Positions 1 through 8,203 are shown, numbered from the stretch's first letter. The stretch: DNA of 64,000 bases from an uncultured Clostridia bacterium (GCA_947630835.1 CANRIZ010000001.1:147186-211185); one strand, 5' to 3'. Translations and numbers: made by a program. Notes: generated by a model not told the origin, from the letters alone.

Positions 1-510
1 TGCGCCATCGACCTGCGGCGGCATATGAAGGACGCAAGCGAAACGGGTATTACAAACCAAACGGCGTTTATGCAATGCAATATTCCAAAGCTCGGGGACA
101 ATATTTTTGAAACGCTCAAATACACAAAAAAAAGCGTTGAAAGATTTAAAAACGACAAATTTATGGGTCTGTACGGTCTTCCCCTGCTAAAGCTCGGCTA
201 CAGCATTATGCCGCAGGCGGCAAGCGAGCAGGTAATCAAAATCGGCTATTCAAACCCGCTTATCGCTATGAGCAATATAGGCGTATTGGAAAGCGACAAG
301 CTTACGCTTTCGGGTCACGCTCCGGTTGACGGCTTTATGACGGGCGCGGTTAAATACAAGCCCTATGTGCTTCTTTCCGCAACGTCAATCAACGGCGAAC
401 TCACTCTTTCGATGTGCGTAAGAGGAAACGAGGAGGACGAAAAAATCGTAAACCGCTTCTTTGACCTTATGGAAAAGAACATAGAGGTTTTATCCTCAAA
501 AAACGCTTAA
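1..510 (+). CDS. Condensation/alcohol acetyltransferase-like protein, C-terminal part
   Basis: The reading frame is open from the first base, so this is the 3' part of a gene that begins outside the window. It encodes about 169 residues starting CAIDLRRH. The D-L-R motif and the late segment with MSNIGVL and SGHAPVDGF resemble the C-terminal half of BAHD/condensation-type acyltransferases, which in Clostridia are often annotated as alcohol acetyltransferase or condensation domain proteins. The catalytic HHxxxD motif would lie upstream and is not visible, so neither activity nor substrate can be judged. A strong terminator follows the stop codon. The family call rests on motif recall only. Confidence 0.6.
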   Translation, partial: CAIDLRRHMKDASETGITNQTAFMQCNIPKLGDNIFETLKYTKKSVERFKNDKFMGLYGLPLLKLGYSIMPQAASEQVIKIGYSNPLIAMSNIGVLESDKLTLSGHAPVDGFMTGAVKYKPYVLLSATSINGELTLSMCVRGNEEDEKIVNRFFDLMEKNIEVLSSKNA

Positions 511-524
511 AGCTTAAAAATTTT

Positions 525-563
525 AAGGCGTCCGCACTTTAGGTGTGAACGCCTTATTTTTTT
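525..563 (+). terminator. Rho-independent terminator
   Basis: The arms AAGGCGT and ACGCCTT enclose a second short stem and a 5-base loop, followed by a run of eight T. It ends the partial gene at 1-510 and separates it from the convergent minus-strand gtrA gene. Confidence 0.85.
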
Positions 564-581
564 AACTTACTTAACAGAAGC

Positions 582-1037
582 TTAGTTCTTCTTTTTTCTG
601 AAAACTATCAATTTGCTGAAAACGTAGTTTAATATAACAACGGCAACCGAAACTATAAGCTTTGCCGCCATACCCTCTATGCCGAAAACCGTTTGATTTA
701 ACCCGAGCCTTACGAGCAGCGGCACTCCGAAAACCTCAAGCACGCCCGTAACGGCTCTTGACGCAACGAAGGATATAAATTCTTTGGCAACGATTCCCGG
801 CGCAAAGCTCCTGCTTTCAAACACCCATATTTTATTTGTTATAAACGCAAACAGCACGCCCGCAACCCAGGCGGCGGCATTGCTTATTGTTATCCAAGTA
901 AGGGGATTCACCGCCGAGGGCGATATTTTTACAAGCAGAGTATAAGTAAGCCAATTTACGAGCGTGGTAAGAACGCCGAAAATAACGTAGGTTATAAGCT
1001 CCTTATACTTTTTTAACAATTCAAATATTTTATTCAC
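582..1037 (-). CDS. GtrA family membrane protein
   Basis: A 151-residue hydrophobic protein with four predicted membrane segments (about 13-35, 48-70, 85-107 and 122-145). It carries the two GtrA-type motifs FITNKIWVF and NYVFSKLIVF, each just after a membrane segment. GtrA proteins are thought to move or orient undecaprenyl-linked sugars across the membrane for glycosylation of surface polymers; the substrate here is unknown. Its start overlaps the end of the DUF5131 gene by 8 bp, so it is the last gene of the nadA operon. No glycosyltransferase partner is adjacent. Confidence 0.85.
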   Translation of the reverse strand: MNKIFELLKKYKELITYVIFGVLTTLVNWLTYTLLVKISPSAVNPLTWITISNAAAWVAGVLFAFITNKIWVFESRSFAPGIVAKEFISFVASRAVTGVLEVFGVPLLVRLGLNQTVFGIEGMAAKLIVSVAVVILNYVFSKLIVFRKKKN

Positions 1038-1767
1038 CGATATTATCTCCGAAATTTATATTTGCCTTTGCCGCTTGGGAATGTTGAAATTTTCTGTCAA
1101 TTTTATAAAGCCTGCCGTCCTTAATAAGCCTTGCTCCCGTCTGGTGGAACTTAAAAGCCACTCCCTTTTCGACGCATTGCCGTCTTATATCGAGAACCCA
1201 GTCAAAGCTGCATGGTCTTGCCGCTTCGCCCGATTCCCCGCCTGCTGAAACAAGCTCGATCAAATCCCTGTCAAGATAGCTTGAAAGCTCTATATTGCCA
1301 ATAAGAGGAGCGCATATTATGTGCCTGTGCTTTATCGGAGCTTCAAGGAAAAAAGGCAGACGCTTGTCCGCGGCGCTTTGATTTTCCACGGAACAGCCGA
1401 TTATTACATTTTCATAGCCGTCCTGCCAGTCGGTCGGCAAAACCGTTTGCAGGCGTTCGATTCTTTTGGTGAAAAAACAAAACGTGCAGTCGCTTCGCTC
1501 TCTAATCATCTTCCAAGCGTCAACCCGCCAGTCGTCCGCCTCCTCCAAAAGGAAATCGGAGGTAAAGCAGGTATAGACGAAAGAGCCGGACGGAATTTTG
1601 TAACCGCCGCTTCTTGACCGCTTTACGGGGAGATTGAAATTCTGCGTTTTTAAAACAACGCTGCTGTCCTTTTCAAAGCCCGAATCTATCCTGTAAACGT
1701 AACAGTTTTTGCAGCCCTCGCTGATTTTATGACAGCCGTGCCATAAATTCCAAGTATAATCTTCCAT
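1030..1767 (-). CDS. DUF5131 (phage Gp37/Gp68-like) Cys-motif protein
   Basis: A 245-residue protein starting at MEDYTWNLWHG. The N-terminal GCHKISEGCKNCY is the hallmark Cx6CxxC cysteine triad of DUF5131 proteins, which resemble radical SAM enzymes of the spore photoproduct lyase type although the spacing is not the usual Cx3Cx2C. Other family-like blocks are CFFTKRIERL, IIGCSVENQ and SAGGESG. I chose Met at 1767 because the upstream HD gene ends in TGA one base before it (TGATATG), implying translational coupling; the longer frame would overlap the HD gene. Members are common in phages and mobile islands. The reaction is unknown. Confidence 0.7.
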   Translation of the reverse strand: MEDYTWNLWHGCHKISEGCKNCYVYRIDSGFEKDSSVVLKTQNFNLPVKRSRSGGYKIPSGSFVYTCFTSDFLLEEADDWRVDAWKMIRERSDCTFCFFTKRIERLQTVLPTDWQDGYENVIIGCSVENQSAADKRLPFFLEAPIKHRHIICAPLIGNIELSSYLDRDLIELVSAGGESGEAARPCSFDWVLDIRRQCVEKGVAFKFHQTGARLIKDGRLYKIDRKFQHSQAAKANINFGDNIGE

Positions 1768-1768
1768 A

Positions 1769-2314
1769 TCATCGTCCCGCAAGCTCGTAAAACAGGGATA
1801 AAAACTCCTCCCGCGTTTCCGTTTCCGATTTAATGCTTTTATCAAGGTCAACGCTTATTCGGGAAACGCCTTCAAGCAGCTTTTCGCCGTTGAATTTTAA
1901 AAATTCATGGTAAAGCATAGCGTCGTCAATATCCCTTGCAAGCTGTTTTTCGCCGTCGGTAACGCCGCCGTCCAGATACTTTGAAAAAATAATATCCTGA
2001 TATTTTCCTTCTATCTGAGAAAAATACGGAATTTTCATTTTAAGCGGCCTTGTCATATCGCCTATATACGCCTCGGCGGCGTCGTGAAGCAGACACAGAA
2101 GCTGTACCCTTTTCGAGTATCCCCTGTTTCGGGCTTCGAGTGCGCAATTAATCGAATGGCGGGCTACGGAGAAAAACACGCTGAAATGCCCGTTCGCCCT
2201 TGTCAAAAGTGAAAGAGCGTGGGCAATATCCGTAATCTCGATATCCTCTGACTTGGGTTGAGTAGGGTCAAAACGAATATGACTGATTGTGGAAATGCAA
2301 TTTTTATCTACCAT
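1769..2314 (-). CDS. HD-domain phosphohydrolase (YfbR-like)
   Basis: A 181-residue HD-superfamily protein. RHSINCA supplies the first His, LLHDAAEAYIGDM the HD pair, and IDDAML the final Asp, matching YfbR/5'-nucleotidase-like enzymes that cleave the phosphate of deoxynucleoside monophosphates. Substrate preference cannot be read from sequence. A GAGG ribosome site lies 7 bases before the ATG. It follows mnmA by 22 bp and its TGA is one base from the DUF5131 start, so the two products are probably made together. Similar small HD proteins occur in phage genomes. Confidence 0.75.
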   Translation of the reverse strand: MVDKNCISTISHIRFDPTQPKSEDIEITDIAHALSLLTRANGHFSVFFSVARHSINCALEARNRGYSKRVQLLCLLHDAAEAYIGDMTRPLKMKIPYFSQIEGKYQDIIFSKYLDGGVTDGEKQLARDIDDAMLYHEFLKFNGEKLLEGVSRISVDLDKSIKSETETREEFLSLFYELAGR

Positions 2315-2336
2315 ACCGTAACCTCAAAAGCCTGTT

Positions 2337-3383
2337 TTATATTATTTCCCCGCCGCCGAGTACCGTATCGCCGTCGTACAAAACAACGGACTGTCCCTTT
2401 GTAACAGCCCTCTGCGGCTCGTCAAACCTCAGGTTTAAAATATTATTATCGTCTATATAAGCCGTTGCGGGCTGTTCGGTGTGCTTATATCTGATTTTTG
2501 CCTTACAGCGCACGGGAGTTTTGAATTCATCCGCATTGCCGGAGATTATATTTACGTTTTTCGCCCTTAGAAAATCCGTAAACAAATCCGCATTGTCGCC
2601 CAAAACCACCCTGTTGTTTTCGGCATCTATCTCCAAAACGTAAAGCGGCTTTGTATATGAAACCGCAAGCCCTCTGCGCTGACCTACGGTATAGTTTATT
2701 ATGCCCTTATGTCTGCCCAAAACGCTGTTATCCCTAAGGACAAAATCGCCCTGCTCGAATTTTTTGCCGAGGTAATTCTCAATAAAGCCGGAATAATTGC
2801 CGTCTTGTATAAAGCAAATATCCTGGCTGTCGGACTTATGGGCGGTAACAAGGGAGTTTTTGTCGGCAATATCCCGTATTTCGCTCTTTGCAAAGCCGCC
2901 GAGCGGAAAGCGTATTCTCCGTAATTGCCGCTGGGTCAGCATATAAAGCACATAGCTCTGGTCCTTGGAGGGGTCCGCGGCTTTTTTGAGCAGATATTTA
3001 TCGCTCGCTTTATCAAATTCCACCCTTGCGTAATGCCCTGTGGCAAGCAGGCGGCAGTTGTTTTCGTCCGCCTTTTTCAGCATTTCGGAAAATTTTAAAC
3101 TTTTGTTGCAGAAGACGCATGGGTTCGGCGTTTCGCCACGGGCATACGCCTTAACAAAATTGTCAATTACGAAGCTTTTAAACTCTTTTTTAAAATCAAA
3201 GACCTTAAAAGGTATTCCTATTTTGTCGCAAACGCTTTGGGCGTCGGCTATATCGGCGCTTTCCTTTTCAAAAAGCGACATCGCAGCGCCTATACAGTCA
3301 AAGCCCTGCTTTTTAAGCAAATAGGCGGCAACGGACGAATCTACGCCGCCGCTTAAGGCTATCATTACCCTTTCGTTTGACAT
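2337..3383 (-). CDS. mnmA: tRNA-specific 2-thiouridylase MnmA
   Basis: A 348-residue enzyme that thiolates U34 of tRNA Lys, Glu and Gln. The N-terminal ATP PP-loop is SGGVDSS. The two catalytic cysteines are in NPCVFCNKS and SQDICFI, and the central block GQRRGLAVSYTKPLYV is typical of the family, as is the length. A C-terminal beta-barrel follows. It starts 9 bp after nadA, so the two are co-transcribed. The sulfur donor (a NifS-like desulfurase) is not in this window, although nadA and nifS-type genes are often linked in Clostridia. No defect is seen. Confidence 0.97.
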   Translation of the reverse strand: MSNERVMIALSGGVDSSVAAYLLKKQGFDCIGAAMSLFEKESADIADAQSVCDKIGIPFKVFDFKKEFKSFVIDNFVKAYARGETPNPCVFCNKSLKFSEMLKKADENNCRLLATGHYARVEFDKASDKYLLKKAADPSKDQSYVLYMLTQRQLRRIRFPLGGFAKSEIRDIADKNSLVTAHKSDSQDICFIQDGNYSGFIENYLGKKFEQGDFVLRDNSVLGRHKGIINYTVGQRRGLAVSYTKPLYVLEIDAENNRVVLGDNADLFTDFLRAKNVNIISGNADEFKTPVRCKAKIRYKHTEQPATAYIDDNNILNLRFDEPQRAVTKGQSVVLYDGDTVLGGGEII

Positions 3384-3392
3384 ACGCGCACC

Positions 3393-4307
3393 TCAGCCGC
3401 CGAGCCTTATCATCTCGTCAATGCACTTTCTCGCCTTTACGACGGTATCTTCGTCCAAAACTATTTCCTCGCCCGAACGGCCGACGACAGCGTTGTAGAC
3501 GTCGTAAAGCGTTGAAAGCTTCATATTTTTGCAAATGAGCTTTTGGGAGAGGTAATAGAACATTTTATCGGGACACTCGTATTGCAAATGCTCGGCTATA
3601 GAAATTTCGGTGCCGATTATAAATTCCCCGCAATCGGAATTTTTCGCAAACTCCATTATGCCGGAGGTTGAACCGACGTAATCCGCATGCTTTACCACCT
3701 CGGCGGTACATTCCGGGTGAACAAGCAGCAGAGCGTTCGGATGCTTTTCCTTTGCCCGCAAAACCTCCTCCTCGTTTACCGAGGCGTGAACCGGACAGCC
3801 GCCCTGCAAAAGCTTTATGTTCTTTTCGGGAACCTGCCGCGCTACATATGCGCCGAGATTGCAATCGGGAATAAAAAGTATATTTTTATCGGGAAGCTGT
3901 TTTACTATCTTAACCGCCGAAGACGAGGTTACGCAGACGTCGCATACCGTTTTAAGCTCGGCGGTAGTGTTTATATAAGCAACCACCTTGTAATCGGGAT
4001 ATTTTTCCTTTACTTTTAATATAAGCTCTTTATCCATCTGCTCCGCCATAGGGCAGCCTGCGCCGCTGTTGGCGAGTATAACCCTTTTGTCCGGGGAAAG
4101 TATTTTTACGGTTTCCGCCATAAAGCGCACGCCGACCATTATTACCGTTTTCTGCGGGGCTGTTTTTGCCTTTACCGAGAGGGCGTAGCTGTCGCCGGTG
4201 AAATCCGCTGTTTCAAGAATTTCATGCGCCGTATAAGAATGAGCCAAAATGCAAATATCCTTTTCCTTTTTTAATCTCATTATCTCTTTTTGTACATCCG
4301 AAATCAT
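3393..4307 (-). CDS. nadA: Quinolinate synthase NadA
   Basis: A 304-residue iron-sulfur enzyme that condenses iminoaspartate with dihydroxyacetone phosphate to quinolinate, the first committed NAD precursor. Three cluster cysteines are visible in GAGCPMA, GGCPVH and CKNMK; the VTSSSA and HPEC blocks also fit. The start at 4307 is favoured over upstream in-frame ATGs because AAAGGATG sits 8-9 bases before it, and because 304 residues is the usual length. It is the first gene of a minus-strand operon. NadB and NadC are not nearby, so the rest of the de novo pathway must lie elsewhere. Confidence 0.97.
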   Translation of the reverse strand: MISDVQKEIMRLKKEKDICILAHSYTAHEILETADFTGDSYALSVKAKTAPQKTVIMVGVRFMAETVKILSPDKRVILANSGAGCPMAEQMDKELILKVKEKYPDYKVVAYINTTAELKTVCDVCVTSSSAVKIVKQLPDKNILFIPDCNLGAYVARQVPEKNIKLLQGGCPVHASVNEEEVLRAKEKHPNALLLVHPECTAEVVKHADYVGSTSGIMEFAKNSDCGEFIIGTEISIAEHLQYECPDKMFYYLSQKLICKNMKLSTLYDVYNAVVGRSGEEIVLDEDTVVKARKCIDEMIRLGG

Positions 4308-4341
4308 TAAAATCATCCTTTCGACAAAAGCTATATCGTAT

Positions 4342-4370
4342 ATAATACATTCTTTTTTTAAATAAATCAA
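4342..4370 (-). promoter_or_regulatory. Promoter of the nadA-mnmA operon
   Basis: On the minus strand TTGATT is followed by a 17-bp spacer and TATTAT. It lies 35 bp upstream of the nadA start, with its -35 box two bases from that of the divergent promoter. Confidence 0.7.
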
Positions 4371-4372
4371 CA

Positions 4373-4401
4373 TTGAATATGTAAAAATATTCTTGTATAA
4401 T
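4373..4401 (+). promoter_or_regulatory. Promoter of the TIGR01212 radical SAM gene
   Basis: TTGAAT, a 17-bp spacer and a perfect TATAAT end 18 bp before the ATG, implying a leader of only about 10-15 bases that contains GGTGAT as ribosome site. The -35 boxes of the two divergent promoters are back to back. Confidence 0.75.
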
Positions 4402-4419
4402 TGCCTTGGTGATTAATTT

Positions 4420-5307
4420 ATGCTCCCCGTGTATTACTCGTTTGACGAATATATAAAGGATCGCTTCGGTGAAAAGCTTTACAAGCTTTCGCTCGACGGC
4501 GGTATGACCTGCCCAAACCGAGACGGGACTTCGGGTACGGGAGGGTGTATATTCTGCTCTGCGGGAGGGAGCGGAGAATTCGCCCAAAAGCTTTGTGAGG
4601 ACGTTGATATTCAGATTGAAAAAGCCAAAAAGCGGGTTTCAAAAAAATTTAAGGGCAATAAATATATTGCGTATTTTCAAAGCTATACAAACACCTATGC
4701 CGATACGGCCTATCTTGAAAAGCTGTTTTTTAAAGCGATTAACAACGATTGCATAGCCGCCCTTTCGATAGCTACCCGCCCCGATTGCCTGGGGAAAGAC
4801 GTTTTGGAGCTTATTGAAATCTTAAATAAAATCAAGCCCGTTTTTGTAGAGCTCGGTCTGCAAACCATACACGAAAGCACGGCGAAGCTGATTAACAGAG
4901 GCTACTCTCTGCCGGTGTTTGACGAAGCGGTAAAAAGCCTTAAAAATATAGGCGTAAACGTTGTTGTGCATTTGATTTTGGGGCTTCCCGGTGAAAGCGA
5001 AGAAATGATTTTAAAAAGCGTTGATTATGTTGTAAAGAGCAAAGCCGACGGAATTAAGCTCCAGCTTCTTTATGTTCTGAAGGGTACAGAGCTTGAGAAG
5101 CTGTATTTAAACGGCGAATTTAAAACGCTTGAAAAGGAAGAATATATCAGCCTTTTGATAAAGTGTATTAAAAAAATACCAACCGATACGGTAATTCACA
5201 GGCTCACGGGGGACGCGCCCAAAAAGCTGCTTGTCGCTCCCCTCTGGTCCGCAAACAAGAAAGACGTTCTAAACTCCGTAAACAGAGAGCTTATAAAGCT
5301 TAAATAA
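4420..5307 (+). CDS. TIGR01212 family radical SAM protein (YhcC-like)
   Basis: A 295-residue radical SAM protein. The cluster motif CPNRDGTSGTGGCIFC has the long spacing between the first and second Cys that marks the TIGR01212/YhcC group rather than the classic Cx3Cx2C. Later blocks ATRPDCL, ELGLQT and HLILGLPGE belong to the radical SAM barrel, and IHRLTGDAP is typical of the C-terminus. The reaction is not established for the family. The gene stands alone between a divergent promoter and a bidirectional terminator. GGTGAT 6 bases before the ATG is the ribosome site. Confidence 0.9.
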   Translation: MLPVYYSFDEYIKDRFGEKLYKLSLDGGMTCPNRDGTSGTGGCIFCSAGGSGEFAQKLCEDVDIQIEKAKKRVSKKFKGNKYIAYFQSYTNTYADTAYLEKLFFKAINNDCIAALSIATRPDCLGKDVLELIEILNKIKPVFVELGLQTIHESTAKLINRGYSLPVFDEAVKSLKNIGVNVVVHLILGLPGESEEMILKSVDYVVKSKADGIKLQLLYVLKGTELEKLYLNGEFKTLEKEEYISLLIKCIKKIPTDTVIHRLTGDAPKKLLVAPLWSANKKDVLNSVNRELIKLK

Positions 5308-5314
5308 CGGCAAA

Positions 5315-5350
5315 AGAAAAAAGCGAATCGCGCGATTCGCTTTTTTTATT
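5315..5350. terminator. Bidirectional terminator
   Basis: The palindrome AAGCGAATCGCGCGATTCGC is flanked by an A-run on the left and a T-run on the right, so it can stop transcription from both convergent genes (4420-5307 and 5349-6602). Confidence 0.9.
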
Positions 5351-6602
5351 AAAGAACATATATTGTTACGTTTCTTGCGCCCCAGTTTTCACACTCGGCG
5401 TCGGTGTTCATATAAAGGTCAACGGTAAACTTGCCTTTCTTTACAAATCCGCCGGTATCCGCCGCAATGCTGTAGCCGTAAACAATACCGTCGTCGGAAA
5501 CTATCCAAAGCTCAGTTCCGTATGGGAACTGATTGGGGTCGACCGCAATATACCCGGGCTTTACGTGCCTTCCGCTTGCGGTATAAGAACCGCTGGAGGC
5601 GCTGTATGCGGACGCCTTGCCCTTAACTATTTTCTTATAGTTTACGGGACGGCCGTTTTCTATTGTTACGGAAGACGGAACGGAAAGCTCCGAAATCATT
5701 GAGCCGTTGTATTTAACGGCGGAAACGGTTACGGGTTTTTCCTTGGTTCCGACCGCTGTAATCTGGGAAACCGCCTGCTTTACAAGCACCTCGTTTACGA
5801 CCGAGGAGCTTTGAAGCTCGCCGTTTACGTATTTATCCTCATAAGTAACGGTTTTAACGCCGTTCTCACCCTTTTGGGTAATTTTGCTTGTGCCGGAATA
5901 GAGCTTAGGTTCTTCAACCTTTTTGCTTGAGAACTCAACGGCTTCATTCTGCTCTCTGGTAATGAATTCAACTCTGTTGACGGTAATTTCAATGCCGTCG
6001 CTCAAATCGGTATAAATGTCGGGCGTAACCTCGTCGTTCTCCGAAAGAGAAACGCCAGCCTTTTCAATAGCGTCGGCAACCGTGCCTACGCCCATTTTGC
6101 AGCATACCGTATTGCCGTCCGCGGTAACGAACACGTCGTACGCCTTGGTAACAACTATTTGCATACCGTTTACAAGCTCGGTATTCGGTGAATAATTGAC
6201 CATATAATCCTCGCCGAGCGTAATATTTCTGCTTTCGAGGAAATCGGCTACCGTGCCTGCAAAGCGAACGCTTGAAGCTTCGTTCTGCGCGGAAACAAAT
6301 TCAATATCCGCCGCGCGGTAAACTATTATTATGCTCTCCTCCCCGACTGTAAACCTGTCAAGGTTGAGAACATCGTCTTCATTGAGCTCAACGCCCGCCT
6401 GAGCAACGATTTCAAAAGCGTCGGTTTTGCTTGTCAAAACCCTTGTGACCTCGTTGCCGTCGTAAACGTCTGCATTGTAAAACTCGGGAGATGCGGCAAA
6501 AGCCGTTAAAGCGCATACGATAGCAAAAACAACTATAAGCGCGGTTATACGGCCTATGTTTTTGCGAACACGCTTTTCGTTTCCCCTCATTTTCCTAATC
6601 AT
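5349..6602 (-). CDS. Secreted G5/3D-domain cell-wall protein (YabE-like)
   Basis: A 417-residue exported protein. A basic N-terminus and hydrophobic stretch (about 17-37) act as signal or anchor. Two ubiquitin-like DUF348 repeats follow (about 55-115 and 128-190), then a G5 domain (about 225-305), then a C-terminal 3D domain (about 328-417) whose Asp residues are in AADTGG and KFTVDLYM. YabE and resuscitation-promoting factor-like proteins with this order are peptidoglycan lytic transglycosylases or wall remodelling factors active at the cell surface. A GGAG ribosome site precedes the ATG. Transcription starts at a consensus promoter about 110 bp upstream. Confidence 0.88.
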   Translation of the reverse strand: MIRKMRGNEKRVRKNIGRITALIVVFAIVCALTAFAASPEFYNADVYDGNEVTRVLTSKTDAFEIVAQAGVELNEDDVLNLDRFTVGEESIIIVYRAADIEFVSAQNEASSVRFAGTVADFLESRNITLGEDYMVNYSPNTELVNGMQIVVTKAYDVFVTADGNTVCCKMGVGTVADAIEKAGVSLSENDEVTPDIYTDLSDGIEITVNRVEFITREQNEAVEFSSKKVEEPKLYSGTSKITQKGENGVKTVTYEDKYVNGELQSSSVVNEVLVKQAVSQITAVGTKEKPVTVSAVKYNGSMISELSVPSSVTIENGRPVNYKKIVKGKASAYSASSGSYTASGRHVKPGYIAVDPNQFPYGTELWIVSDDGIVYGYSIAADTGGFVKKGKFTVDLYMNTDAECENWGARNVTIYVL

Positions 6603-6709
6603 CTTCCTGCTCCTTTAACTCATACCCGGCAAAAAATTTGCCCGGCTGTTGGACGCCATATGTGAAAAACTTATTATTTTTGGCGCCGCTGTTACTTTCG
6701 CTTTTCGAC
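6603..6709 (-). promoter_or_regulatory. Structured 5' leader of the G5/3D gene
   Basis: About 107 bases lie between the predicted transcription start and the ATG. They can form a 7-bp stem GGCGCCA/TGGCGTC with a large loop, and then a hairpin GGCAAA/TTTGCC just before the ribosome site AAAGGAG. YabE-like genes are known targets of the c-di-AMP ydaO riboswitch in other Firmicutes, but I do not see its conserved core here. The leader may be regulatory or only a long UTR. Confidence 0.4.
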
Positions 6710-6716
6710 TTTCTGT

Positions 6717-6745
6717 ATTATATTTAAGTAAATTTCAAATGTCAA
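6717..6745 (-). promoter_or_regulatory. Consensus promoter of the G5/3D gene
   Basis: On the minus strand a perfect TTGACA is followed by a 17-bp spacer and a perfect TATAAT. This predicts strong sigma-A transcription starting near 6709. Confidence 0.85.
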
Positions 6746-7154
6746 ATTTAAAAAAATGCTCTTTTTGTGCAAATATTACAAAAGCGAATGTCATATTTTG
6801 TGTTTTTACTTTTTAAACACTCTAAATAAATTGACTGTGAGGTGAATTTTTGTGAAAAAGTTAAAAAAATTGCATTTGTGGCTGATTCCCATTGAAATTA
6901 TACTTGTTTTTTAACTGAAGTCGGCGGTTTTCGGTTGAAATTCAATTATATTATATGCTATTTGAGGAAAATTATTCAAAATTATGCCGTTAAATCGAAA
7001 ATTTTATTGATTTTTTAAATCAGTCCCCCACTTTAGCCCTTAAAACGGGTAAAAATATTATCGTTTTATGGGAAACGGACTTAAAAATTTTTGTAGAATC
7101 GAGCGAAAAAATGTGATAAAATAGGATAGTAATAATTAAGCGAAGAGGATTTTT
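6746..7154. other. AT-rich intergenic region between divergent genes
   Basis: This stretch upstream of both the G5/3D gene and the RluA-type gene is strongly AT-rich. Apart from a possible 20-codon frame at 6852-6914 and a weak promoter-like sequence just before 7155 (TTGTAG and a TGATAAAAT block), I see no gene, RNA or repeat in it. Confidence 0.5.
6852..6914 (+). CDS. Possible 20-residue small protein
   Basis: A GTG-initiated frame of 20 codons plus stop encodes a short basic-hydrophobic peptide starting MKKLKKLHLW and ending IEIILVF. The ribosome site GAGGTGA lies 6-7 bases before the GTG, which is the main support. The composition (lysine-rich start, hydrophobic tail) would suit a small membrane-associated peptide, but the surroundings are so AT-rich that chance is a serious alternative. 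No clear promoter precedes it. Confidence 0.22.
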   Translation: MKKLKKLHLWLIPIEIILVF

Positions 7155-8123
7155 ATGAAAAGCTTTACCGTAAACGGCAACAGCGCGCAGCTGCGCCTTG
7201 ATAAATTTGTTAAAAAAGCGGCGCCGAAGCTTCCGCAGGCTCTTTTATATAAGTATATAAGAACCAAAAGAATTAAGGTGAATTCCAAAAGAGCCGAAAT
7301 TTCCACCCGCCTCAAAGAGGGCGACACCGTTGATATGTATATAAACGATGAATTTTTTGAAAAAACGGAAAGCGAATATGATTTTACCAAGGCTTCGACA
7401 AAGCTTGACATACTGTACGAGGACGAAAACATTTTACTGCTCGACAAAAAGGCGGGCGTGCTTTGCCACCCCGACGACAGGGAATATATCGACACGCTCA
7501 TAGGCAGGGTTAAGCGCTATTTATATGAAAAGGGAGAATACAACCCCGATAACGAGGCGTCGTTCGTCCCCTCGCTTGTGAACAGGATAGACAGGAACAC
7601 AGGCGGCATAGTTATAGCCGCGAAAAACGCCGAAAGCCTTAGAATACTCAACGAAAAAATGAAGCAAAGACAGCTTCACAAATACTATCTTTGCGTAGTG
7701 ATAGGCAGTCCCGGTAAAAAAAGCGCAACTCTTGAAGGCTGGCTCGTTAAAGACGAAAGCAAAAATACGGTTAAGGTTCTGAAAAAAGAGATTTACGGCG
7801 CAAAGAGCATCAAAACAAAATACAGGGTTCTCGACAGCGTGGGAGGGCTGAGCCTGATTGAGGTTGAACTGCTGACGGGCAGAACGCATCAGATAAGGGC
7901 GCATATGGCTTCGATTGGTTGTCCGCTTTTTGGCGACGGAAAATACGGCAGGAACGAAAGCAACAAAAAATTCGGAGGATACAAAAAACAGCTGCTTTAT
8001 TCGTATAAGCTGCAATTCGATTTCACGACGGACGCAGGTATGCTCAATTACTTAAATCAAAAATGCTTTGAAGTTCCCGACGTTTGGTTTAAGGAAGAAT
8101 TTTATTTAAATAAACTTGTATAA
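7155..8123 (+). CDS. RluA family pseudouridine synthase
   Basis: A 322-residue protein with an N-terminal S4 RNA-binding domain (about 13-65) and an RluA-type catalytic domain. The catalytic Asp is in VNRIDRNTGG, a variant of the usual HRLDxxTSG. GRTHQIRAHM and GDGKYG complete the family signature. It converts specific uridines in rRNA or tRNA to pseudouridine; RluC/RluD-like rRNA targets are likely but cannot be assigned. GAGGA is the ribosome site. The gene is monocistronic and ends at a shared terminator facing ftsZ. Confidence 0.93.
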   Translation: MKSFTVNGNSAQLRLDKFVKKAAPKLPQALLYKYIRTKRIKVNSKRAEISTRLKEGDTVDMYINDEFFEKTESEYDFTKASTKLDILYEDENILLLDKKAGVLCHPDDREYIDTLIGRVKRYLYEKGEYNPDNEASFVPSLVNRIDRNTGGIVIAAKNAESLRILNEKMKQRQLHKYYLCVVIGSPGKKSATLEGWLVKDESKNTVKVLKKEIYGAKSIKTKYRVLDSVGGLSLIEVELLTGRTHQIRAHMASIGCPLFGDGKYGRNESNKKFGGYKKQLLYSYKLQFDFTTDAGMLNYLNQKCFEVPDVWFKEEFYLNKLV

Positions 8124-8149
8124 GGGCTTTTTGTAAATCAAACAATAAA

Positions 8150-8185
8150 AAATGCCGGCAGACCGAAAAAAGTCTGCCGGTAAAA
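8150..8185. terminator. Bidirectional terminator between the RluA-type gene and ftsZ
   Basis: The arms CCGGCAGAC and GTCTGCCGG form a perfect 9-bp stem with an 8-base loop. The longer T-run lies on the minus-strand side, so it mainly ends the ftsZ transcript, and it probably also serves the RluA-type gene. Confidence 0.85.
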
Positions 8186-8203
8186 TTTTGTTTGAATTAT
8201 TTA

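Noticed and set aside
1030..2314. Prophage remnant at the DUF5131/HD genes
   Set aside because: Both families occur in phages, but no structural, replication or integrase gene is near and the pair is embedded in an operon with mnmA and gtrA.
6603..6709. c-di-AMP (ydaO) riboswitch ahead of the G5/3D gene
   Set aside because: Expected from family knowledge, but the conserved aptamer sequences are not found, so I only list a structured leader.
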